DNA of 64,000 nt from Gonium pectorale (GCA_001584585.1 LSYV01000002.1:3633828-3697827), one strand, 5' to 3'. Counted from the stretch's first letter, positions 1-12,631 are shown. The notes: generated from the sequence alone by a model not told the origin. Program-made: numbers and translations.

Positions 1-319
1 CCTCCCACGACTGCCGCGTTGACAAGCCGCCCGGGCTGGGCAAAGCACGCGCTCTAACTCCCACGCGCTCCCGGCCCGTCGCACCCCTGCATCTGTCCCC
101 TACCTCGGGGGTGCACAGGCAGCACGCCGCCACCCCCGCCTGCATTCCCGCACCCACCCGCATTCTATCATCCCCCGCCTCGCCGACACACTCCGGGAGC
201 CGGCGGATCGCAGGCACGGGTGGCTTGGCCGCCGGACGGGGGACTTAAGGTGGAAGCCAGTGCGTCCTCGTCAACCGTCTGCTTCTGAAACCCCCGTCCC
301 ACGCCCCGCCCCGCCCCAC
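1..319. other. Probable TOC75 intron, no exon seen
   Basis: Sequence downstream of the last visible TOC75 donor (GTGGGGCGG just below 320, minus strand). It is C-rich and shows no convincing beta-barrel coding exon on the minus strand, so it is read as intron running off the window edge. Confidence 0.5.
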
Positions 320-3300
320 CTGCAGGTTGCGCGTGGTGTTGGGCGCGTAGAAGGGCTCGCTGTAGGCGAAGCTGAAGCCCAGGTCGGCGCTGGGATTGCG
401 CCAGTCCGAGGCCGACAGCGACAGCGTGGCGCTCTCGCTATTGCCAAACAGGTTCTCGTGGCTGACCTCCACGCTGCCGCCCGGGATGAGCGACTGGCGG
501 CTGAGCGATGGCACGCCGTTCTTCAGCTGGAACGACCAGTCCAGGTCGAGCTGCGGTAGGAGTTGGGTAGGGGGAAGTGGAAGGGCGGGGACGCGCGGGC
601 GGGGTAGGGCGGGAGGGGGAGGTAAAAGGCTTCAAAAACGGGAGTCGCCAAGGAAATGAGTCGCCAAGGAAAGGATTCCGGCGGGTGCGGGCAGCGGCGC
701 ATGCGCCGAGTGGCCGCATGAGGAATCAACAGACCAACCCAACTTTGGAGCTCCCCCATCCATCGCCCATTTCACCGCACCCTCGCCGCACCTCGCCCAC
801 CCGTCCCCCCGGGTCGCACCTCCATGCTCTTGGGCTGCACCTCCTCGGCGCGGATCTTGACGTTGATCTTGTTCACGTCCTGCGGGTCCTGCTCGGGCTC
901 AATGTTGATGTCCTCTAGCAGGCCGCACGAGAAGATGGCGTTCATGGCGTCGTAGCCGTCCTCCACGTGGTAGTGCTGGCCCTTCTGCGCTCACACCACC
1001 AGGGCGGAGGGGGGGCAGGGGCAATGGAGGGGGATCAGCGAGCTGGGAAGGCATCCTAAATGTAGAAGCTGGGGGCGCGCACCTTCCCGGCCAGGGAGGG
1101 GCCAGGGAGGGAGGGCGGAGCGGAGGGGGGAAGAGCGGAAGTCAGGAGCGCGGCAAAACACCCCAGGGGCACCAGAGGGAGGAAGCCGTGTCGGCCGTGC
1201 CGCCGAGCCGCAGGCATCTGCAGCACCGACCAGCTTGCCCACCAATTGAGTTGCCCCCCACCTTGCCCACCAATTGAGTTACCCCCACCACCCACGCACA
1301 CACAGACGCACCTTGAAGCCCGACGCCTCGATGATCTTCTCGGCCTTGACCACCTTGCCCTCGTCGTACACCGAGTACTCGAGCTCCGAGTCGCCCGTGA
1401 GCTTGGGCCGCACGAAGCGCACGCTCACGTTGTCCACCTTGGCCTCCGTCACGTTGGCGCGCAGCACGCCGTCCTCCATGCCGTCGAAGAAGCCCACGTA
1501 GCAGAACGGCAGGCCGCGAGACTGGTACCTGCAGGAAAGGGCGGTTGCAGTTGCAGCTGCGGTTACGGTTGCGCAGGAGCGGGGGTCGTGGGCCTGAAGG
1601 CGCTCTCAGGAAGGGCAAGCGGGGGGAGGTTGAGGGGTTGGAAAGCAACGCATGATGCTCCTTGCAAAACAAGATAAGGCACCGCCTGTGGCTGGGCCCG
1701 TAACTCGGCTCCCTGGTAAGTGGCCACGCAGCCCCGACTTCGCGTTACGTCAACGCGTTGCACGTGCCCCCGCCTCCCCCGCCCCATGGGGTTCCTCCCT
1801 CCACCACGCTACTCACCACGACTCCACGCGGCTGCGGACCTTGTCCATGACCGCGATGTCCACCATGTAGGGCTGCGGCGGCAGGCACTCGGCGCAGATG
1901 CGCTCCATCTCGGCGGCGGGCATCAGCGTGGCGCCCTTGATGTCGATAGCGTTGATGCCGCGGAACTGGTGCGGCGTGAACTTGTACACCACGCGCTGGT
2001 GGTTGGTGTGGGAGTCCACAAACTCGGTGCGGATCTCCACCTCCGCAATGTAGTCCTCGTACTGGCTGCGGGGCCGGGGAAGGGGAAGGGGCAAGTGCAG
2101 GGGGGGGAGGATCGGGGGTGGGATGCGCACAACTCAGTCGGGGGGCAACCCGGGGGCGGGCCGGGTGGAGTATCGACTTGAACAAGCAGCGGAGGCCACC
2201 GACTGCGGTAGGTCTGAGAACATGGGCATTGCGAGGTGTGCGCGGGTTGGGGGCGCACGGAAGGGCATGAGCGTCCTCCCGCCGTCACGGCGGCGCCACT
2301 GCCTCCCCACTGCCTTGCCGCAGGCGCAGGACCGCTCTGTGTTGTCTAGCAAGGGAGTTAGGGGCGGCCCGCTCCGCGCGCTGCTGCCGCCGCCCACGGC
2401 CGCCAGCCTGCGGGGGCGCCCCCATCGCCCGGCATGGACCATGGGCACGGCAGCCGAGCCGCGGCGGAAACAGCGGCAACGACGGGGCACCGGTGGGACC
2501 TCGCGCCGGGTCCGGCCCCAGCCTTCGTGCTCGTCGGGGCCACTTCCGCCAGGTGTGCCGACGCCGGGCCTCTATCCACACCACGCGGCCCCCCAACCCG
2601 CCCTTCCTGCCGCCTTCATAGCTGCTCGATCCACTGCCGATCACGGTAGGCGCTGCCAGGCGCAGGCGCCGGCATCCCAACCCGCAGGGTGCAGCCAGGC
2701 CCCGGCCCCGGCCCGTCGTGGCTCCACGCTCGGTCAGCCCGAGCTGCCGGTCAGGTGCGCAGTGGCCGCCCGTTGGCGGGCAGCAGCGCCACACTGCTCC
2801 CCGACCCGCCGGCCGTATGCAATGGCCGCAGGCACGCCTAGGCCCCGCAACGGTTTGGGCGGGAGGAGGAGCCCCTTCGGGGCGGGGCATGAGATCCCGC
2901 AGCACCCGGCGTTCGGGCGCACGCGCGTGTCGGGGCTCGGACCCGTGCCGCAAGCTGGCCTTCTTTCCCCACCACTCTACCCCAACCCTGCTGCCAATCC
3001 TCCAATCCCCCGGACCCAAACTCCATCGCTCGCGATCCCCAGCTCCTGCTGCCGTGCTGCCGCCCACCCGCTCGCCCAGCATGCTGCATCCCCAGAGGCG
3101 CTGCCGCGTGTGCCCGCTGACGCGACCCGCTTCCCTTCTTCATCAACCCCCTGCCGCAGCAGCCGTCGCAATGGCTTTGCCTTCACATCCGCCCGGCGCA
3201 CGCAGCCCCGCCCGGCAAGCTCCGCCTCGCCCCCTGCAGCTACGCTACCTCACCCCGCCCATCGCCCTCGCCACCCAGCTGCACGTCCGCTTATCTGTCC

Positions 3301-4799
3301 ACCAACGGGAGGCGGCGCAGTAAGCACACACATACAGAGTAAGTCACACGCAGTACCATACACACGCACGCCGCCGGCGCTCACATCTCCAGCTTGCGGC
3401 GGTCGTCCAGCAGGTCCTGCTTCTCAAAGATGTGCCCCTCCTGCACCGTGAGGAGGTCCTTGAGCTCGGCCTGTTGGAGGGGGGGAACCCGGTAAAAGGC
3501 ATCCTCATGGGACAAGTCGGAGGCGCATGGAGAGGGTTGGGGGGTGGGGAGGGCAGGCGGCTTGACGATGCGTGCGGGTGAGAGGGTGGCACACGACTCC
3601 GGGTGTTGGGGAGCGCAGCCAGCCGCTGGTCGCGCACAGGCCGCGGACGGGCATCCAGACTGGCAGATCTGGGGAAGGGGTCGGGGTACCCGAGCGAGGT
3701 GCCAGCGTTGCGTCTTGCAACGCGGTTGCGACCCACCACGAGGACGAAGGCACCGGACGCACACCCACAGCGCCTTGCCCGAGCGAGCTTTCAAGAGCAC
3801 GCGGACTGAGGGACCCCGGGCAATGATGGCTCGCAGCCAAGCATGCCGCCCAAGCGGCACCCGACACGACACCATGGTGCAGCGCCATCCCACAAAGGCG
3901 CCCCCCGCCTTAAGCTGCTCCCGGTTCGCTCTCCGAGGCTTCCGTCCCCAGCCCTGCCATTTGCACGTACGGTACAGACGCGCTCTCCAGCCCGCTGTCA
4001 GCTGAACAATCGCTGCCGTGCGGCAATCCCATCCTGAGCGTCTTCAAATCCAGGCACGGAGCAGGCGGGGTCCAAGCGCAAGCCCAGCGCTATATGGCCG
4101 TCACGCGTGCCCTTCCGCCTGGCCCCCGCGCCTGCCCCCCTTGACAACCGCTGGCGCAGGAGCCACGCCGTTGTGCGTCAGCGCCCCGGCCCACGACCCC
4201 CACGTCCGCTCACAGCACCAGCCCTGACGTACCTCGCTGGGCAGGTTGCCGACGACCGGCCAGCCTTCGATCGCGATCTCCACGCAGCGGTTGGTGCCGG
4301 TGCGCTCCCCCGGCTTCGCCTCCAGCTCCTCGCTATCCGTTATAAGCTCCTTCCAGCTGCGCTTGCCGCTGGTCTCCTCCTTGCCCTCCTCGGAGGAGGA
4401 GGCTTTATCAGCGAGGTCGAAGAGGGGGATCGCGGCGAAGCCGCCGGGCCCCGCGGCATCGCCATCGGCACCCCCGCCACCGCCACCCCCGCCACCACCG
4501 CCTCCCCCGCGGTTGCCCCCGGCGCCACCAAAGCCGCCAAAGTTGGGGACTAGCGTGAAGGCTGAGAGCGCGGAGGGGATGCCGATCGCGCGTAGCGGGC
4601 CGGCAATGACGGGGTCACGCTGGCCGGCAGGCGCAGCGCTGCTACCGCTGCTGGAGCATTCCGGATCGCTACTAGAACTGCTGCTAGAAGGTGTTGCTTG
4701 GGCGCGGACACGTAACGGGCGAGCGGTGATGCGCGGTGTCGTCGAGCAGGACGTCCGAGCAGCCAGGCGGCCTGGGCCCGTCGCGGTCCTCCCTAGCAT
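320..4799 (-). CDS. TOC75: TOC75 chloroplast outer-envelope protein-import channel (3' part missing)
   Basis: Omp85-family pore of the TOC complex, which moves preproteins through the outer chloroplast envelope. Six exons on the minus strand: 4799-4233, 3470-3385, 2065-1817, 1528-1312, 984-820 and 550-320, with phases that join cleanly (505 codons). The gene continues beyond base 1. Residues 1-40 form a Ser/Thr/Arg transit peptide, followed near residues 95-115 by a polyglycine tract, the hallmark that routes Toc75 to the outer envelope. POTRA-like repeats follow (VRSRVESWYQSRGLPFCYVG resembles the P2/P3 region of pea Toc75), then the first beta-barrel strands (SLIPGGSVEVSHENLFGN). The start is the first ATG, at 4799; the frame upstream has only GTG. 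Introns 1 and 2 are long (762 and 1319 bp) and hold only chance frames. OEP80 is the alternative, but the polyglycine tract argues for Toc75. Exon junctions are inferred from GT/AG sites and phase. Confidence 0.92.
3115..3152 (+). repeat. Dispersed intronic repeat, family 1 (partial copy)
   Basis: Shares the core GACGCGACCC followed by a TTCCCTTCTTCAT-like stretch with copies near 5713, 23081 and 32310. It lies in TOC75 intron 2, antisense to that gene. Only about 35 bp are recognisable. Confidence 0.5.
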
Positions 4800-5159
4800 C
4801 TTATAGGGATCTGCCGCCACTTAAGCTTCGCACAATCTAAAGCTGCATGTGTGGCACTGTCTCCCGGCAGGCCCACAACGAGTAGGACAAGAACGCACAG
4901 CCGCCGGCTCCTTCCGGCCTAGTGTAAACCGAGCGGCTCTGTCTCTGTGTGGCCGAGCAGCGGGCAATCACCGCAGCGGTAATTCGCGGCCGATCGCCAA
5001 GGAACGAAGAACCAGGAGGAGTCGTCGTACAAATGCGGGTTGTGCTTGCTCGTTGCTGCCATTCCAGTACGTGAACACGGCGTTGGGAGGCAAACTTCAT
5101 GCAGTAGTTACATTTCACCACTTGCTCGGCGTCTCTGGGGCGAACCTAACGCTTGCAAG
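4800..5159. promoter_or_regulatory. Shared divergent promoter region, TOC75 / squalene synthase
   Basis: About 360 bp separate the two ATGs of these head-to-head genes, so both 5' UTRs and both promoters must lie here. No convincing TATA box was seen on either strand. A regulatory role is inferred from gene arrangement only. Confidence 0.6.
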
Positions 5160-8100
5160 ATGGGGAAGCTCGGCGAGCTGCTATCTCACCCGGATGAATT
5201 CATGCCATTGGTGAGATTACATCGCCGTTGTATGTTTCGCCTGGGTGATCGGCAAGCAGAGCGCGGGAGAATTGGTTTGCGCGCGCAGGTCCAAGATGCC
5301 TCCGCAGTCGTGCTACTTCATGTGTTTCATGTCTCTTACGGGATTTCGATGCCTTCAAATGGCGATGATCCGCACGTAGCGGATGGGGGCCTGGAAGGGC
5401 ACGGGGGCGGGGGGACGGGGCTGCTGCGGAGGGAATGTGTTTGGAAGCCTGGCACACAACCCAACTCTGTGAAGCCAACTTGCCACCCACCTCCCGCGCC
5501 GCCGCTCCTCCCCACGCGCAGTTCCGCATGTACCGTGCGGCGAAGCGGGCAGCCAAGCTGCCGCAGGACCCGGACCTGGCATTCTGCTACGGGATGCTCA
5601 ACGACGTGTCGCGCAGGTCGGGGCTGCTAACACGGCTTGGCAGGGTGCTCCATTCGGGCGCGTGAGGAACCGCATCATAGGCGCTCACCCCTCAGCCAGT
5701 ACTCCTGCTATTGAGTATGCGAATCGGTCTCCGCGACGCGACCCAATTCCCTTCTTCATTACCCTCCCCCGCCATTCTCCACCTCGGTCCGACATGCAGT
5801 TTCGCCATCGTCATTCAGCAGCTGCCCAACCCGCTACGCGACGCTATCTGCGTCTTCTACCTTGTCCTGCGGGGGCTGGACACTGTGGAGGACGACATGG
5901 CGCTGCAGGTGGACTTCAAGGTGCCCGAGCTGAAGCGCTTCCACGAGCGCATCTACGACAGGTGGGCCCAACGGCAGCCGCCGTACTCAGCGGCCCGTAC
6001 AGCTGCCGTACAGGCGTAGTACAGCAGTCCGCGGACATGGCAACCCTCTGTTTCAGTGACACGAGCCGCCCCGCGCGTCGCTCTCCGGCCTCACCCTCGC
6101 TCTCAACGGGTCCACGACGTGCCTGTGCCGCTCCCCGCCGCCGGTCGCGCACTCCAGCGGCACCAGCGCCGTCACCCGCCCCCTCACACTGCTGCGCATC
6201 CCCCCACCTCCCCGCCCAGGGGCTTCACCATGGCCTGCGGCTATAACCATTACAAGCGCCTGATGGCGCAGTTCGGCACCGTGGTGAGCGTGTTCCTGCA
6301 GCTGGAGCCGGCCCACCAGCGGGTCATCGCCGACATCACCCGCCGCATGGGCCACGGCATGGCGGACTTCATTGAGAAGGAGGTGCGGCGCAGGGTGCCA
6401 GGCCGGGATGGGGCCGCCGGGTGGGGCGCTCGCCGGGGGGTAATCGATAGTGGCTGTGAGGGGCTGGGCATACGGGGGCAGGGGGCGTGGTTGAGCGCTC
6501 AGCTTGCAGTGGGCCTCCAGCAAGGATCTTGCGGCCGGCGAGACGGGAGGTGCGTGGGAGCAGAGCGTCAGGGAGCTGCGCTGGGAAGAGCATGGCGGAG
6601 CCGGAGCGGCATGCACCGGGCGGAACCCGGGTCGAGTCCGGAGCGCTGCCGGCAGCCACGCGCACACGTAACTCATACCGGGCGCCCTCCCACCCCCATC
6701 CCGCTCCGGCGTCGCCGGCTGCTGCTGCTGCTGCTGGCCAGGTGGTGACGGTGGCTGACTACGACCTGTACTGTCACTACGTGGCGGGCCTGGTGGGGAT
6801 CGGCCTGTCGCAGCTGTTCGGTGAGGGATGGGGCGGGGTGGGGTGGGTGACAGGGTGCAGGAAATGAAAGGCTCATGCGGTGCGAGGGGAGGGATGGACG
6901 CGGCCTGGGGCCGGAGGGCGGGAGGGCGGCGGCGCACACGGGGTGGGGGGGGGGTTGAAGGGAAAAGGAGAATTAACACCGACGAGCTGGGCGCCAGCCG
7001 CGTAAGTCCCGTCCGGCGGCCAAGCCGGTCCTTGCCTCGTTTCGCCGGCTCCCGAAAGTGTCGGCGATCCGAAGGTCCAGCAGCCGCCAGGTGTATGCCG
7101 CCGTTTCCGGCGGCATCTGCGTCGATGGCTGAGTGGCGTACAGCTAGGTAGTATCGTAGAAGCTAAGGTCGTAGGAGTAGAGGTGTGTGCGTGCGTGTGC
7201 CTAAGTCGCCCACCCCGTCCCCGTCCCCAGCTTCCTAAGTCCTTAACAACAGTCCGACCCTCCCGAAAGAACGTACCTGGAGAGCACACGCGTACCAGGT
7301 CCGGCCCCCCCCCCCCGGGGTGGGTGGGGGGGGGGCAGACGGCACCTGTCCTCGGGATTCAATGGAAGAGACAGGGATTTGCGAGGCGCGGCGTGGGTGC
7401 GGGTGAACCCGAGTGCGCGACAAGGACCTTTCGGGTTGTCTCTTTGTCTTCGTCCGACAGGGGCGCCTATGAGCCGCCCGCATCCCGCCCGCTGCCTCCT
7501 GCTCATCCCGCATGCCCCCAAACAAGCCCGCCCCGCACCCCAGGACAAGCATGCGCTTCAAAGCGCTGCATCGAGAATGTGTGTTTCCTTCTAACCTGCA
7601 TCGAGAGTGTGTGTTTCCTACTAACCTGCATCGAGGGTGTGTGTTTCCTACTCACCTGCATCGAGGGTGTGTGTTTCCTTCTAACCCCCACCTTTGGCCG
7701 TGCCCTTCGCCCCCCCGCACGCCGCTCTCTCCCCGCCCCCTGGCCTCCAGCTGCCAGCGGGCTGGAGTCCCCCGGCATGGCTGTCGCCGAGGACCTGTCC
7801 AACCACATGGGTCTGTTCCTGCAGAAGACCAACATCATCCGCGACTACCTGGTGGGGGCCGGGGGATAGGAGGGCAAGGGACAGGACGGCGGGGCGGGTT
7901 GGGTGGGGTGGGGGACGTGGGACGGGGGATTCAGCAGCCAACGGTTGACGAGAACGCACTGACATTCGGCTGTAGTCTCCCGAGGTGGGTGGTGGCATAG
8001 TGAAGAAGGGAAAGGTAGGAGGGTAGAGACTCAGTCCGTAGGCCAGCGGCGCGATGGGATGAAGGAAAGGAGGACAGGCCAGTGGCAGGGGGGCCCGGAT

Positions 8101-11100
8101 GAGCGGGGACGGGTGGGGCATGCTGGGTGGACGGTAGTATGGGCAATGCCTGGCGTCTGCAGGGTAGGCAGCGGGTGGACGTGGGATAAGAGGGAGACAG
8201 CCAGCCGACAGGAGACGGGGCATGAGGGGGACACATGAGCCGGAGTCCACCTGGCGGGCCGGGGGATGGAGGGGAGGGGAAAGGGGAGGGTTAGCAGGTA
8301 TCCACTGGAGAAAGCATGGACACGCTGGGTGGGGGGCGGCGCAGGAGGGATGCCGCCCGGCTCCAGCACGGCGCACCGGGGCCGGATTTGCTTGGGATTT
8401 TGGCCCACACGTAGTAGCCCACATGCCACATCATTTGGAGCACGCCGCGCGTTGGCTGCAGCCACGGCGCTGATGAGACACAGACCCCAAGCCCTGAGCG
8501 GTAACGACGGTGCCCCGCGCCGGCCCGGCCCACGGGTCGGGTCGGGGCGGACGGGCGCCCGAGGCTGCCGAAAACGCCCTGCTAGGGCGAGTCTCTCTGA
8601 GCCGCTTCACGGGCCTGCAAGCCCGCGCACACACCGCTTCGCCATCCTCTAAGCATAGCCGGTACCTGCGCTGCGTTTCCATGCGCTTTCCAGACATGTC
8701 CATGAAGCATTCGAAGGGAGGGCAGGCACCTCCGCAGCCATGCTGCCATATCCCCTGCTCAGAACTCGCCGCGCGGCACCCAGCTGCCCCCCCTCTCGGC
8801 CGGGTACCGCAGCTCCCACGCGCCTCGGAGCTGCCGGCGCCAGCCCCCCCCTCCACACCCTTCGGCCCGCCTGTCCCCAACCCGCCCATCTCCCCGGCCA
8901 CCTCGCGGCGCGCCCGCCCCGCCCCGCCCCACATTCTGCCTACCTCCCGCAGGAAGACATCATGGAGGAGCCCGCACCGCGCATGTTCTGGCCGCGCGAG
9001 ATCTGGGGCCGCTACGGCGCCACCCTGGCCGACTTCAAGGAGCCCGCCAACCGGCAGCGCGCGGTGCAGTGCCTCAACCACATGGTGCGGGGGGCAGGGG
9101 CGGCAATGGGTTTGCAGGGGGTTGGTTAGAAGGCGTAAAGGGGGTGGTTAGAATGGTGCAGGGGGACATGGCGCGGGGTGGGGATTGCGGGAGGGGGCGA
9201 CGGAGCATGGAAACGGGAAGGAGCGTGTGACCCGGCCGCCGCCAGACGAGGAGTGGCGGCCCGCTGCGCGGGTTGGCTTGCGAATACTAGGGGAAGGGCA
9301 GTGCGCGTGGCCAGCACCGCCCGCACGTGGCGGGGCACCGTGCGGAGCACACTGCCTGCCGAGGTGCCGCGCGCATCGCTCATCGTATCCAAGCCGCTTT
9401 TTGGTCTATGCGCTGCACCCGACCTCCACTGCTCGGCAACGCGCGCCACTCAGGCTCCTGGCGTCCTGACACCAACCCCCCCACCCAACCCGGGTCCTCC
9501 TCCCCTTCCCCCTCCCCCGCCCCTGGCGCCGTACACAGATCACGGACGCGCTGCGACACGTGCCGTACTGCATGCAGTACATGGAGCAGCTGCGGCACGT
9601 CATGGTGTTCCGCTTCTGCGCCATCCCCCAGATCATGGCGATCGGGACGCTGGCGATCTGCTACAATAACGGCAAATTATTCGAGGGTGAGGACTGTCGG
9701 GCGGACCCAGGGGGGGCTGAGGGGGCCGGCTGCAGCGGGCTGGCCGTGAGAAACCGCATCGGCGAGCACCGGCGGCAACCAAGTGGTGGTGGCTGGTGGG
9801 CCTTCGAAGCGACGGCGTATAGCAGTAGCAGTAGCTGCGGGGTGTTCACGGGGAGCTGCGCCCGGACGCTGCGACGGCTCTGCCCTGGCCCCCCGCTGCA
9901 GGCGTGGTCAAGATGCGGCGCGGCGAGACCGCCACGGTGTTTGAGACGTGCAACCACCTGGGGGACGTGTACAGCTGGTTCCTCAAGTACCTCGACGTGC
10001 TCGAGGCCAAGGTGGGTGGATGGGTGCGCGGTGCGGCCAGCCTCCCCCGTGCAGACGGCCCCTCGCGCCGTCGCTGCGCCGCCCTTGGTGTGCGCCTGGC
10101 GCCCTCCCCCCTGGCCCCCTTTGAAGTCTGCCTGCCGCAGCTTTCCTCATCTTGCCCTTTGTTCGAGGGCCCCACCCGGGCCCAACCACCATCACTGTGA
10201 GGGTTGCCCGCCGCAGCTACAGTCGGGCAGGGCCCATGAGGGAGCACCTGGGGGCCCCAACTCCGCCTCCCCGCCCCCGCACCTGGCCCCGTGTGCAGGT
10301 GGCGGGCCAGGTGGCGGCGGACGACCCCTCGCTGCCCGAGACCCGGCAGGCGGTGTCATCGGCGAAGCAGCTCATCGGCAAGTCGCTAGCGGAGGTAGGC
10401 GTGTAGGCGGGCAGGGCAGGTCGGGGACCGGGGCGAGGCTCGGGGAGGCTCGGTCCCCCGGAGCGAGGGGTGCACGGGGGCGGGAGGGGAGTGGGGATCT
10501 TGGTGCGTGGAGGAAGCGGGTGGCATTGCGGCGCAGGCTTGGCGATGGCGCGCGCAGCGCGGGTGCCCTACGTCTGGGCGACCCGTAACGCGGCCGGGGC
10601 CCCGGGCGGTAGACTGCCGGTAGGTCGGGGGGCTGCGGGCTTTGGAGTGCGGCCGATGCGACTGGAGATGCTCTTGGAGGGGCGGTAGCTTTTGGAGGGG
10701 AGCGGGTACCGGTGAGCGTTGCGGCAGTGCTATTCATGGACAGGCCCGTGCCCCGTGTACTCCTGCCCACACCACCCTGCCCCTCCCCCCCCCATCCATG
10801 GGACTTACGCGGCTGGCGCCCAGCTCGTCGGTGTTAATTCTCCTTTTCCCTTCAACCCCCCATCCATGGCCCGGCCCGGCCCGGCCTCCCCGCAGTGGCG
10901 CGCGGCGCACCCGCCCGCGCCCGACAGCTTCCTGGCCCTGGCGCGCGACTGGGCTGCGCTGCTGCTGGCTTGTGCCTACGCCTACGCGGTGTGGGGCCTG
11001 GGCGCGCTGCCCGAGGCGCTGGCGCCGCACGCCTGGCTGCTGCAGCAGCAGGCGGCGCTGCAGCGGGCGGTCTCGGTGGTGCTGCTGCTCGTGGCCTTCG

Positions 11101-11132
11101 TGGCGGTGGTTGGGGCGCGGCGAGGGGCGTGA
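5160..11132 (+). CDS. SQS1: Squalene synthase (farnesyl-diphosphate farnesyltransferase)
   Basis: Condenses two farnesyl diphosphates to presqualene diphosphate and reduces it with NADPH to squalene, the first committed step to sterols, at the ER membrane. Eleven exons: 5160-5210, 5522-5616, 5800-5961, 6220-6382, 6742-6820, 7751-7851, 8953-9084, 9539-9686, 9902-10011, 10299-10394 and 10896-11132; 457 aa, close to plant SQS. Visible motifs are the first Asp-rich DTVED in exon 3, [16 protein letters not shown] in exon 5, the second Asp motif DYLED split across exons 6/7, MFWPREIWG in exon 7, and [20 protein letters not shown] in exon 8. The last exon has two hydrophobic stretches ([16 protein letters not shown] and [13 protein letters not shown]), consistent with a C-terminal ER anchor. 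Start: ATG at 5160 gives MGKLGELL, matching plant SQS starts. No TGTAA signal was found in the first kilobase downstream. Introns carry several repeats listed separately. Confidence 0.97.
5701..5770 (+). repeat. Dispersed intronic repeat, family 1 (SQS intron 2)
   Basis: Segment with TTGAGTATGCGAATCGGT, then TCCGCGACGCGACCC and a pyrimidine-rich ATTACCCT end. It is very similar to 32300-32372 (FAS1 intron 4) and to 23081-23137 (glycosyltransferase B intron). It ends 30 bp before exon 3. Confidence 0.75.
6949..7010 (+). repeat. Arm 1 of 62-bp perfect inverted repeat (SQS intron 5)
   Basis: Identical over 62 bp to the reverse complement of 10800-10861 in intron 10 of the same gene. It includes GAATTAACACCGACGAGC and ends in GTAAGTCCC. 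Confidence 0.9.
7569..7688 (+). repeat. 30-bp tandem repeat, four units (SQS intron 5)
   Basis: Four head-to-tail units of 30 bp, each starting CATCGAG and containing GTGTGTGTTTCCT, with a few substitutions. It lies inside intron 5, 63 bp before the exon 6 acceptor. Confidence 0.9.
10791..10869 (-). repeat. Arm 2 of inverted repeat with 11-bp flanking direct repeats (SQS intron 10)
   Basis: The 62-bp segment 10800-10861 is the reverse complement of 6949-7010. It is bracketed by the direct repeat CCCATCCATGG (10791-10801 and 10859-10869), which resembles a target-site duplication or a template-switch scar. It sits shortly before the exon 11 acceptor. Confidence 0.85.
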
Positions 11133-12631
11133 GCCGCGTGCGTACTGGCTGTGTAGGCGGTGCTTGAGCGGTGGTGTTGAGCTTGGTTGTGTGTGTGCGG
11201 GGGTGAATAACGACGAGCCGGGTTGAGGCGGGGGAGATGATGGGTGGAGGTCCGGAAGGAAGGTGGAGGGAGGCGTGGGTTGGAGGGATGGAGGGTGAAA
11301 AATGGACCAAGGGGCCGCTCCTGTTCCGCCTTTTGGCCTCAGCCTTGACCAGACGCGGAAGCTGAAAACCAGGTAGTGCGCGGCGCTGCAAGCAGTTGTC
11401 AAGAGTGATGGGTGCCAACAGGTCGTTGCGAGTCTACGGAGACCGTCACGGTGTCAGCGGTCCCAAGATAATGAGCGCATTGACATATCTAAGGGTGGGC
11501 CTCGGACGCAGCGATGTCGTAGGCAGGTCATTTCCGTCCCCGGCACGTCGTGTGACGGGACATAGTCGTCGGCGGTGCTGCAGGTCTCTCGACGCAGCTC
11601 CAGCGGGCTCGTTTGCCTGGGCACCTGCACTGTGGTACCTCCGCCATTGCGGGGCGCGGGCGGGGCCTTACTATCCGGAACCGCACTTCGGTGTGCTGGC
11701 TGCAGCCCAGCTTCCTCGTCGTTGCCTGCAGTGCGTGATCGGGGCTGACTTCGTATGTTATACTTGCCGAGGGGGCGTTTTTGCCCCGTGCGCCCCCTGG
11801 CATCACACATTTCACGGAGGTAGGTTGAGGTGAGGCGTTTCTCGCTGGTTGCGGGTTAAGCAATAGTTAGGGTACGCTTGGACAGGCTTGGACTATGCTA
11901 TGCAGGCATGGCCGGCTTCGCAGCAGGTGCGGTTTGCCTGGATGCCGTACAGCAGGGTGTGCGCGGGTGTGCGTGTCGTACGGCAGTGCGGTGTTCACAT
12001 ATGCTCAGCCGCCGCTGTTGGCTGTGACGCCGGTGAGGCCTGGGCGCGTTTGCAGCTTGGGCATGGTCGGTTATGAGCCCCCGGTTGTCGCTGGCGTGCG
12101 GTATGGGCGCCCATGCTCAACGCGCTCATTTGAGCTTGTCCGTGATGTACCCACAGCGCACAGCGGAGCCCTGAACGGAAAATCAAAAGCTGCAAAGGAT
12201 AAGGGAGCTGTCAGTATGAGATGTATACATGTCGTATATGATGATGAAGGCCCTACCTGCCGGTTGGGTTGGGCTCATACAACACAAGGCGAACCATGCC
12301 ATGAGCAGCTGGGCCCATGTGCCGTCGCCAAGAGTAGATCGTGCCCGTCACCTGCGGCAGCAGCGACCAAGTACCTGACAGGCTCACGATGTAGTGTATT
12401 GCTTGTGTACCGCTTGCGCAGAACAGCGGCCGTTGAACAACGGTCGGTGGTTGTACGGGTTTAAAGGTTACGGCGGTTCGCATTCTTCACAAGAACTTGG
12501 GTGGTTTTAAGTTGCCCAGATAACTACTGCTGTTCATCCCTTCTGTCATCAGCTCCGCGCTGAAGATTCATCACCGGCCCGTCTTGACCGTTGTTCCTAC
12601 CTTGTTAACTGCTTAATATTCCGCAAGAGCC
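11133..12631. other. Intergenic: SQS 3' flank and adaptor-binding gene 5' flank
   Basis: No gene is supported here. Base composition is less GC-rich than the coding regions from about 11400 on. Frames up to 189 codons exist but show no family resemblance and no GC-rich third positions. No TGTAA signal was seen. Confidence 0.6.

Noticed and set aside
2123..3451. 442-codon open frame on the plus strand
   Set aside because: Lies in TOC75 introns 2 and 3 on the opposite strand, has proline/arginine composition typical of GC-rich shadows, and shows no domain.
320..4799. OEP80 instead of TOC75
   Set aside because: The N-terminal polyglycine tract after the transit peptide and closer resemblance to pea Toc75 POTRA segments favour TOC75.
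7569..7688. CRISPR-like array
   Set aside because: Units are contiguous without spacers and lie in a eukaryotic intron; a minisatellite explains them.
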